Shown here one piece after another: positions 55,301 to 64,000 of a stretch of DNA of 64,000 bases. A program made the translations under genes and the position numbers. Position 1 is the first letter of the stretch. Every line of letters starts with the position of its first letter. The stretch is taken from NCBI GenBank assembly GCA_023053575.1, contig JAKZAP010000018.1, positions 6,944,001 to 7,008,000 of the forward strand, read 5' to 3'. Below the pieces are notes generated by a model. It was not told the origin of the DNA and did not search any database. It saw only the letters and a program-made list of their open reading frames with translations. The stretch comes from Branchinecta lynchi. Its lineage: Eukaryota > Arthropoda > Branchiopoda > Anostraca > Branchinectidae.

Positions 55301-57639
55301 GTTGTAGGCCTGCAGTTTGGTACAAGCGAAGGACTCATAGTGCCTTGTCCATGAATCCCGCAGCCCGGACATGGATAGGAATTCGTAGTCCAATGGCAAA
55401 CTACCGATTTCACTCACACAAGGCGAAAGCCCTCCTGGTGACAACCCCCTCCCCAATGCAAATATATAGAAAATCTGTTTAAGAACTGCAGTTTGGTACA
55501 CGAGCACTTAGGTTTTTCCCGTGATACGCGAGTTAAATGTAAAGGACTCTATGTATACCTTTCATGTAGATTATTAGATTAGATTATATATGGGGTTTAT
55601 TGGAAAAAAATACTAAGAACTACAAAACCCTCTAGAAGTTTACACTTGTTAAGAGGTTTAACAAACCCCCTTCGAGAGATTAACCTACATAACACTAGAA
55701 TACAGAAAGAAATAAGAAAAAGAGAGGAAGAGAAAAGAAAAAAGAAAAAAATAAGCAAAACACTTACTCGGTTCCTGGTCGAACACCCAACAAAAAAAAA
55801 ATCTATTATTTTACTTACTTTAATTACTTTACTTCGCTTTAGTCTAATTATATTATGTTACTTCGCCAGGGTTTTCTCGGTACCAGGGCAAGGGTGCGGG
55901 TTGGGGCGGTTTTCTACAGCCGGAACCCGGTTTCGCTTCCGAAGGATTCCACAATAGGATGAGTCGACAGAACATTAATGTTATTACCCTATTAACTGAT
56001 GTTTCGCGAAAAGATACCACTTGAAAGGATCATAAGATAACACAAGTATGAGCATCCATGTGTTGAATGTTATCAGAGATCTGACAAGTGTAGCTAAAGG
56101 CAACACAAGAGATTCAACTTTCTCGACTTTTCACGGGCAAAGAACACTTTTTTTTAATGAAAACAAGACGTCCGCTAAAGCTAGAACTGGGTTATCCTTA
56201 CCTTTTCCATCAGACCCGACGCTTCAACTTTCAGTGTCCGCGGGCGGGACTTTTGTAGTTCGTACACGGGCCCAAGGGGCGGTTCGAGGGGCTTGGACTT
56301 GGGGGGGGGGGGGGGGGGGGTGAGGACTTCAAAATATACTACTGGCTAAAAACACAGCACCAGCAGGCTCAAGAAATATTAACGTTATAAGTTCTAAAAC
56401 GTTACTGAAAATGCCATTGTAGTAATAAATAAGAAACAAATAAGCAACAGGAATTAGCAGATGCCGTTCGTATCAAATTTTTCTGGAGAGAAGACAAGCT
56501 TCAGTACCAGCTTGCAAAATTCAACTACTCCTTTACAACTCTTACCTTTTAGTGTAGCTTAGACTCGAAATCTCAAGCTTGAAACCCCACATAAATGATG
56601 CACACTTTTACTAAGTAGAAATAGGGTAGGACGCAGGCAAAATTTGTTAAATCGGCCTTTACTTGGCAATATTCGACTACTCCCACACAAACTCTCGCTT
56701 TTAACCTGGCTCAGATCCCAAGCAGCAGCTTTTACCATATATACCTAAGGCAAATTTAAACTCAGCGCCGCAGGCGAATCTCTGTAATCCGACTTTTTTC
56801 TGACATTTCTAGTGGCTGAAATCCAAGGCCTAACACCTCACCTAAATTACGGGACTATGAAAGACGACGAATGTAAAGTTTTGCGACACACTTTAAAGGC
56901 TGCCTACTATATCACATATCTGTCAGTGCCCTGATAACTCGCAAACGGAGTGGGGTGTTTTCCAGGAAGTTGGTACGTGGTAGTACTTCCACTTTGAATT
57001 TAGACTACACAAAAAATAGTGCAATCATCAGGCGGTTGTGCCTGTTTCTTTTTAGGATAAGGAGATTTTTGCACAAAACCAGGTAGGATAATGCTTAAAG
57101 TTTAACCGAAAAGGGCTAGGATACGACAGTCTAGTTACCCATCACTTGTTCGCTTAAATAATCTTGAAAACCCGATGAAGAAGCGTTAGTTTGTTTTTCT
57201 GATATTTCCAAATAATCGATTATCCCATTGTGCTTGCCGCTCTTCCCGTTTTTGTGATATCTCTATGGTGCCTGGAACATTTGGCAACAATACCAGCAGC
57301 AAACGAGTAAATACATTGTGTATCAAATAAACAAAGAAGTGTCTGCAGTCTGCAGTGCCAAAAACTAGTGCTAGCTAGTGATAGCACTAGCTAGTGATTT
57401 TCGTGGGCGAATTGTGGACGGATTCACCATGGGAAAGCGTCCACATTCCCAACGTCCCTACTGAAGACTACTGTGGACAGAATGAAAATCCCCAATAGGT
57501 GTTGTAATAGTTCAATGTATTTGAATCTAAGATGTAAAAATAAGTTGCCTGTTCAGTTAAACTTTAAACGTCGCGGCCGCAGGCGAAGTTTTCGAAAATC
57601 AGCCTTTTTTCGCACCACAGAGTGAAAATCACGACTTCA
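55301..57639. other. Intergenic, A-rich tracts, no gene seen
   Basis: AGAAAAGAAAAAAGAAAAA near 55730-55750, a G run at 56301-56320, and GCGCCGCAGGCGAA at 56765 and CGGCCGCAGGCGAA at 57574, the family-H marker. No convincing exon. Confidence 0.4.
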
Positions 57640-58290
57640 TGATGGCATTTATGTCACTCTGGCAAGTTCGAAACATACGACTGTCATTCTAACAAGCTCA
57701 AAGCACACGATAATTCGTAACGTAATATCTGCCTCGTATGGCAATTTCTTCGTAAAACATGACAAGAAACGGGTCATTTTCAGGGAAAATTCGCGGTTGA
57801 TGTCATTCTGGCAAGTTTCATAGGACTGATTCTGTCAAAATGAGGAACACAAAACTGTGGACCTGACAAACTTAAAACATACTACTAAAATCTCTATGGA
57901 ACAATACGACCAGAAACAGGTCATTTGAAGGCAAAAGTTCCCGATTAGCTAACTACTTTGTCTGCCTTTATCTGGCAAGGTCAAAGCTTACGACTGTCTC
58001 TAATTTGCGACTAGAAAATCTCTTAGTAAAGTACGACAAGAAACGGGTCTATTCAGGCGAAATTCGCGGTAGATGTCATTCTGGCAAGCTCAAACGTACG
58101 ACTTTCATTCTTGAAAACTCAGAAAACATAACTGTGAATCTGAAAAACATACGAATAGAAATTTCTTCGTGGCCATACAACTAAAAAATGTTGTTTGTGG
58201 GGAATTCACGTTTAGTAACTGCCTGCATGTCATTCTGAAGCTCAAAATATACGACTGTTATACTGACAAGCTCGAAACATACGACTGAGA
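57640..58290 (+). repeat. Degenerate tandem array, ~200-bp unit, 3-4 copies
   Basis: Blocks recur in order: ATGTCATTCTGGCAAGCTC, AAACATACGACTGTCATTCT, TTTCTTCGTA, ACAAGAAACGGGTCATTT and GGCGAAATTCGCGG. Confidence 0.7.
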
Positions 58291-60760
58291 GTAGATTCTC
58301 TGGAGCATGGGTGGTGAGTCACCCCCCCCCTAGACCCCCCTTCGATCCGCCCCTGCCTACACCCTGATCAGAAGTTCATTCACCCTTTCGGGAATCATCA
58401 GGCCTACAACGCCCAATTCTTCGCTTCCCAATTCCGATATTTTAGACCTTTAAAAGTTCCCTCTACACTTCAACTTTCATAGTGTCTGAGGGGGGGTTGT
58501 AGTTCGTACATCTTAATCGGAAGTTCATTCATCCCTTTCAGGAATCCGAAAATCGGCCTACACCGCCCAATTCTTCCCAATCCACTTCTGATCTTTTGGA
58601 CCCTTAGAAATTCCCTCCTTAGAAATCGCACAATTTCCTCCGCTCTAATAACACCAATCGCCGAATTCCGCTCCAGTTTTCCCACGCCTGATTAGCCTAT
58701 CCATTGATAGCACAATAGCACCAATTGACAGTAGGACTATTCAGAGGCGGAATGACAAAACGCCCGCATATCCGTCGGAGGGGAAGACGAACGACTGACA
58801 GCTTTTGTTGTTTTATTTCAAGTCATCAACTGTACAATACTGAGGGACAGCTCTTGCTAGGGAACACAAAGTGTTGATAGAACAGAAATACACACTTCAG
58901 ATTATATACTGGCACACTACGCAGTCTAGGGTAAACTTGATCTGAGCCGTACCCGAACCGCTAGTGTGTTATATATCCAACATACCCCCATCTGTCATCG
59001 CAGTGATCATTAAGCTCCAAGAAAAATGGAGGTATCTTGAGCATACATCTAATAAAATAGAAAAACGAGATTTTTTTTTTTTATCAGCTAGTTACCCCTC
59101 GAAGATGATGTGCGAGGGATAAATACCTAGAGGTAACTAGCTGATCAAGAAAAAAAAACGAAAATCTGGTTTTTTTATTTTATTTGAAATGAATGGTCAG
59201 CTTGGCTTCAAACCTTCTAAGATCTTATCTCCGGACTGTCTCACATCAAATTTCTACTAGAATCCCGCTATACAGAATTATAACCTAGGAACTACTCCGA
59301 AATAATGCAAGGATCCCTCCTATATGCAAAAGTCTCACATTTCCAAATCGAGACGACTGAACCCAGTCTAGTCAGAAGCACGTCACCAACTACCACATCT
59401 TCCTCCGGTGCCTTGAGATTCACCACCTCAAGCATTCCCCGAGGATGTATCTTCCAAGTGAAGCATATGGACTGGAGTCCAAGCGAAGACTCCAATGTAC
59501 GAAAAACATTCTAGACAGATCTTGCGAAAATACATCCTTAAAGAATATTTGCTTAAACCATGGATTTCAAGGTTCATGACAAAGAAGGACTATTGTAATG
59601 ACTTCCGACTACTCCATTTCGTGCACCCGTTAACTTCAAGCGCAACATGGCATCATCAAGTTTACCGAGGTGGTCGACTGAGGGCATAAGCGCTGATAGC
59701 TCCGAATCTTTTCACCGACCTCCATGGTCATTTGAACACGTCTCAATGATGCAAATGCCTACATTTCAACCAGACACAAAATGGCAGACTAAGACTGTGA
59801 CAGACAGACTGTAACACAGCTGCCAAATGACAGCTATGCCAAAAATACAGCCGAATTCTTATGGTGGGACGAAGACCAACTCGCATCTAGGAAGCGAACT
59901 CCCATCATCACTTAGTAATAGCCCAAGTCATATGAGTACTATTGCAAATCAAATTCAACTAACAGCAATCTATAAATATAGATATGTCAAACTGCTCAAG
60001 CCACACAAAAAGCCTTGTTTCGACGATAAATGACGTCCGCAGCTAGAGCCATCTACAGCCACAGCTTTAAATATGTCAGCGAGCCTGGCATACACACTGA
60101 TATATCATATGTTAATTTCTGCAAATTTAACATTTCGCAATCCCGAATAATAAAAATCGTTTATCTCATTTCAAAAGTAATTTCTCGCTCGTATATATAA
60201 ATATATACCAGCATTGTCGGGATTTTGAAATAAAAAGCTGCTGACCTGATAAACTGGCTTCAAGAGTCAAATATCGTGTAACAGAAAAACTTCCTAACAA
60301 CATAAAAGGTCATCACATTCAATAATTTCAAATGGCAAGACGATTACATATGTCTTAATGCTCAAACCAACGAAGCATCACCGAGAGCATGTTTTGTGCA
60401 AATTATGAACTTGAGTCCAACCTGGGACTCAGGCCACACGGAAAGCACAGGAGCCAATCTCACATTTTTCGATACTGAGCATTTTTAAAAGCGACAAAAA
60501 AGCCTGTTAGCCCCGGAGCAAAACAGGCCTATAAGCTATCAACATCACATCGATCACCGTCATAGTGTACATCAGCAGTCGGTGGGTGTGAGGAGGGGGG
60601 AGCGGGGGGTATAGATAAGGGAAGGCTTTGAAACAAAAAATCTCACGGTTTTGAGGAGCAAACTAATATTTTGAGCAAATTTGGCATTAAGATCATGATG
60701 AGATTAAAATCAAGGAAACAGAGTATAAAAAGTAGAAAAATGTAGAAAAGCGCTCTCAAT
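58291..60760. other. Intergenic; family-J fold-back at 59086-59151
   Basis: 59086-59151: CAGCTAGTTACC and GGTAACTAGCTG arms of a 66-bp fold-back, with AGGGATAAATACC inside. GGTGAGTCACCCCCCCC at 58312 resembles 50063. AGTTCATTCA.CCCTTTC.GGAATC is duplicated at 58371 and 58521. No gene. Confidence 0.45.
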
Positions 60761-60777
60761 GTCTAGAATGGTCCAAG

Positions 60778-60783
60778 TTTATT
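60778..60783 (-). terminator. Candidate poly(A) signal of minus-strand gene
   Basis: TTTATT on the plus strand is AATAAA on the minus strand, 278 bases past the stop at 61061. Plausible spacing only; other AT-rich sites are nearby. Confidence 0.4.
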
Positions 60784-61060
60784 TTTTAGAATGTTTGGTC
60801 ATCAAAAAGGCCTTACGACTTTCAAGCCACTAAGCTAATTCCTGATTTTTTGGAACTAAGCGGTGTTGAGGTAAAACAGAAAACAAACAACTCATAAAAC
60901 CATAAAAACGCTAGAGTAAAAAAAAAGAGTAAAATTTGCTCATCTAGAGATCCTCATCGTAACACAGCGAAAAAAGCGCGTTGACAGAAAAAACAAATCA
61001 ACAAAACTATGTTCAGCCGGGAATACCAATTTTTTCTCCTGAATTTTCAAAACACATTTT

Positions 61061-61304
61061 TTATTCTTTCTCTTTTTCCGAGTCTCCCTTCTCTGTCTCC
61101 TTGTTATCCTTTTCCGTTTCTTGGTCTTTTGCTTCTTTCTCCGTCACGGGTTCAACGGGTTCAATCTCCTGAGTCTCTTTGGTCTCCTCAGCGGTGACAG
61201 GCGTGGCCTCGGCATCGGCGGGTTTAGGTTCCTCTGGAACGGGTTTGGGAATGTGCGTGTTCATATCGAGGGTCTTGCACATCTCTTCCCAGTCGGGGAA
61301 GTAC
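61061..61304 (-). CDS. Terminal exon of an unidentified gene, Lys/Glu-rich tail
   Basis: On the minus strand an acceptor (TTGTTTAG) precedes GTACTTCCCCGACTGG. The exon reads YFPDWEEMCKTLDMN, then THIPKPVPEEPKPADAE, then a low-complexity tail rich in E, K, T and P, ending in TAA at 61061-61063. The globular first 20 residues, followed by about 60 charged residues, look like a genuine C-terminus and not repeat noise. Exons further upstream on this strand (beyond 61305) were not found. I do not recognise the protein. It converges on FAM20B. Confidence 0.65.
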
Positions 61305-62234
61305 CTAAACAATATCATATTTAAAACAACGGAGAAACTATCAAGAAACACAAAACAACAACTATCTATAGCGTCAAGGGCTCAATATATGTTGTTCCCA
61401 ACAAGTCACAAGGTCCTTAACGTAACAAAAATCTTGGAGGTCTTATCCTCTTATGGGATTTCTCCCTTTTGGACAGATATACAACAGATGTGTCTATTAA
61501 ACTAAACAGCATGGATTTGCAGTACTAGAGTATTTTACACTCTCAACGAAAAAAAGTTTAAAAAAATTGGTAATTGGTATTTCCTTATGTGGTGAAATCT
61601 GGTATTTTACTGTAATTTTACGGAATAAACTTTTTACCTATTTTTTACCAATTTGGCTTGACCTACCAAGTTTATTACAGCCCTACTTGTAACAGAGATG
61701 TAGTTATAGGCTTACGAAAAATTATAGTAACAAATTATGTACCCTTGCTATTACTAGTACTTGCAATCCCACAACTAAACCTGCTGTTAGGTCTATCGAA
61801 AATCCTAATCCTCTAAAACAGCTGAAGGAGTAGACCATGAAATTCAAAGAATCATTTTTTTTGTATATATGATGAAGAACACTGTTCAGTAATCTTGTTA
61901 AGGTTCGTAGCCACGAAAAAAAAATTCATCAGCCACGGAGCAAATTACTGTGAGTAACATTCTTCGTCCGGTTCGGAGCCAGGGAAATAATGTTATCAAT
62001 CACGAATCAACCATGGAGCAAATGAATGACAGAAGATACAAATAGCACGAAGCTTTCTTCCAGGAACATGCTATCTAAGCCGCACACTAACTCGAAGGCC
62101 AAATATCTGGAGAAATTCGACCGCAAACGGTTCCTATTCGGGGCGGAAGTCGAAGGAAATCAGGAACACAACAACACTCGAACGTTTTCTTAAAGCTCAC
62201 CTCGCACTACCAACTGTTTATATCCCAATATTCA
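61305..62234. other. Intron or flank of the minus-strand gene, nothing recognised
   Basis: AT-rich, with opposed AAAAAATTGGTAA and TTACCAATTT near 61565 and 61655. No exon with plausible splice sites was identified. Confidence 0.35.
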
Positions 62235-62445
62235 AGATTGTTTGAATACTGTACTTTTAACAAATCATCCACATTTTTGGTTGTTTTAAGCATTTTCCTA
62301 AGCCCATTGACTTCTATCAAAAACTCGGCTAACTTCAGAAAACAGGTTTTACACATCAATGCCAAGATACGCGAGCACTCATCGGGAGCATTATGCGCAG
62401 GGAAGAGAGTGAATCGCGGCTACAGCAAAGATTAGTGAGGTATCG
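62235..62445 (+). repeat. Family I dispersed repeat, copy 2
   Basis: Matches 17495-17705: GTTTTAAGCATTTTCCTAAGCCCATTGACTT, TTTTACACATCAATGCC, GGGAGCATTATGCGCAG, GCAAAGATTAGT. Confidence 0.65.
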
Positions 62446-62497
62446 TTAGCGAGGTTAGAATGCAATGCAATTTATGCAATTGCATATGCAATTTGGC

Positions 62498-62765
62498 AGA
62501 TATTCGTTCAGCCCAAGCTTACTGCGAATCATATTTGACGGTACAAAACGGAATAAGTCAGCTACATTTTATCAGAGCTACATTTCGTCCCTTCTTCGCA
62601 AGGGTCCTCTTCAGGTTCATAAAATCAGATAATTTAAGGAAGAATCTTCAACTGTTTTTCCACAAGTTCATTTTCTAGCTTGAGCCTTAAGAGACCCCTT
62701 GCCAAGGGCCGAAATATAGCTCTAATAAAATGTAGCTGACTTATCCGTTTTGCACCGTCAAATAG
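62498..62765. mobile_element. Head-to-head hammerhead element pair (GAGC subfamily)
   Basis: The minus-strand arm 62498-62640 (CAGCCCAAGCTTACTGCGAATC ... HHR6) faces the plus-strand arm 62660-62765 (ACAAGTTCATTTTCTAGCTTGAGC ... GACTTATCCGTTTTGCACCGTC). The right arm has lost the invariant G of the core (CTTAAGA for CTGANGA). A third, badly decayed minus copy is at about 62860-62940. Confidence 0.72.
62575..62618 (-). ncRNA. Hammerhead ribozyme candidate HHR6
   Basis: Minus strand: GAAC, CTGAAGA, GGACCCTT/AAGGGAC, GAAATGTA, GCTC. The core is intact. One helix I mismatch (A-C), and helix II has one weakened basal pair (G-A). Confidence 0.62.
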
Positions 62766-63847
62766 AATTCGGGTCTCCATTAATGTACGGCGGGTTCCTT
62801 ATAGCACGTCTAACCAGCTGTAGGAATCCCTGCATTGTACGGTTGATGGCGATATCGGATTGTCAGCTGAGATTTATTCCAGCGATACTTACAGCCCTTG
62901 TTGGCAGGGGCCCTCTTCGGGCTGTAGCTATAGCGTGAAGGAGACCAGGACTGTATAAAATTTTCAAGGAGGTAAAGAGTCCACGCTTAAACGTCGCAAT
63001 AAAGGCAACATTAATGTCAACGCAATAGAGTTCAAATGCATATCGACGACCTACTTTTTGCCGCCTGGCTACTTTTTGCCGCCTGGCCACTTTTTGCGGC
63101 TAAGCCCGAAGACGGAGCCGTGTTCGTTGAGGGACTTGAGACAATCAACGTCAATCAACGAACCCGGCTCCTACACCGATGTTGGACTTGGGAAAATAAA
63201 GGAAGAACAAGCTGTCGGAACCATGCCTCTTAAATACTGAAACCCGAAGCTGATCGACCATCTTGACCGACATACAGACGGACGAACAGACATATTAGGC
63301 ATCAAAAGAGCTAGATCTGATCAAGAATTGTCAGGGTCAAATACTGACAGACAGACAGATTTATTTACGATCTCATAGGCATCAAAACATCTCGACCTGA
63401 TCAAGCGTTGTCAGGGTAATACAAACGGACATTCATACATATTTACGATCGCAGAGCATGGGAATGATATAACATATCCATCAGTGTACATTTCCCGTAT
63501 TATTTATTACTGGAGGAATTTTAGTTTGTTATCTTTCGATGTTCAAAGTCTCTTTGTTGTTTTATAGTCTAGATCTTTGGTTATAAATACATACATAGAC
63601 ACTGCAGGTACGAACTAGGGTCCACGATTCAATACATACAGCATTCATAAAACCCAGGTACCAGCTGTGATTTTTACGAAGTTGGAACGATAAAACATCG
63701 ATGAGTAACTGCGGAGGACGCAATAGCTTCCTTCAAGTTATTTGCGAAATCGAAGATCGTTAAAGACAGGAGCTGTTAGGGTGGTTGTAACAAACTACGC
63801 TCCACTTCAGAGCAAAATAGCACTAGGGAAATAGCACGTTTGCTATT
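62766..63847. repeat. Flank with GACAGACGGACGAACAGA-type motif
   Basis: 63041-63100 has three tandem TACTTTTTGCCGCCTGGC units. At 63268-63430, CATACAGACGGACGAACAGACATA, TTAGGCATCAAAAGAGCTAGATCTGATCAAG and TGTCAGGGT repeat with a ~100-bp period. GAACAAGCTGTCGG at 63207 recalls the AACAAG start of families A and B. Possibly a third family of the same architecture. Confidence 0.5.
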
Positions 63848-63945
63848 TCCACGTTTGCTTTCCATGCACGTTTTGCTTTCCATGCTTGAGTTTTGCTTTG
63901 CTTTTGCTTTCCATGCACGTTTGCTTTCCATGCTTGAGTTTAAAA
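63848..63945 (+). repeat. Short tandem repeat, GCTTTCCATGC(ACG/TTGA)
   Basis: GTTTGCTTTCCATGCACGTTT and GCTTTCCATGCTTGAGTTT alternate, about five units. Confidence 0.85.
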
Positions 63946-64000
63946 ATTTCTAGTAAAGCTAAGGTGCGGTCTGCACGCATCCCGGATACGGGGGAGGTTG

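Noticed and set aside
62682..62722. A seventh intact hammerhead
   Set aside because: The core reads CTTAAGA; loss of the invariant G makes it a decayed copy.
1..64000. tRNA, rRNA or snRNA genes
   Set aside because: No sequence with the conserved internal promoter boxes or clover-leaf pairing was noticed by eye. A covariance search would be needed to exclude them.

Overview
This is animal (metazoan, probably invertebrate) nuclear DNA: split exons with GT-AG introns, a recognisable animal kinase gene, hAT and non-LTR retrotransposon remains, many small inverted-repeat elements, and an unusual load of long poly-G/poly-C runs. No bacterial, viral or organellar gene organisation is seen. The species cannot be named from the sequence.

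One gene dominates. Five exons on the + strand (2224-2420, 14812-14983, 19439-19621, 44607-44663, 45323-45527) join in phase to give about 270 C-terminal residues of a FAM20-family kinase. It is closest to FAM20B, the Golgi glycosaminoglycan xylosylkinase. The N-terminal exons lie upstream of the window. Introns of 12.4, 4.5, 25.0 and 0.66 kb are filled with mobile DNA. A second gene, unidentified and on the minus strand, contributes its last coding exon (61061-61304), which ends in a Lys/Glu-rich tail. The two genes converge on the interval 45.6-60.8 kb.

The rest is layered repeats. Family A (about 0.85-1.15 kb, starts AACAAGACC, ends in a GGGATCCC palindrome) has seven copies plus a solo end. 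Family B (about 2.3 kb, starts AACAAGAGCTA, ends in a hairpin whose loop differs from copy to copy) carries homopolymer C runs and a higher-order repeat of about 430 bp. Both end with an AAGTTTCAT module, a GACGGACAGA-type motif and a terminal palindrome. Insertions can be dated relative to each other. A hAT element (23205-26330, 8-bp target duplication) contains a family-B copy. A second family-B copy (30141-38944) was split by a 6.48-kb element with 19-bp terminal inverted repeats and a CATGAC duplication. That element contains a family-A copy which itself contains another family-A copy.

The most interesting signal is a dispersed family of short elements containing what I read as type I hammerhead ribozymes. 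Six copies keep the CTGANGA...GAAA core. Helix I is CAGC/GCTG in one subfamily and GAGC/GCTC in the other, so base pairing is kept while sequence changes. Several copies lie as head-to-head inverted pairs (28.2-28.4, 41.1-41.5 and 62.5-62.7 kb).
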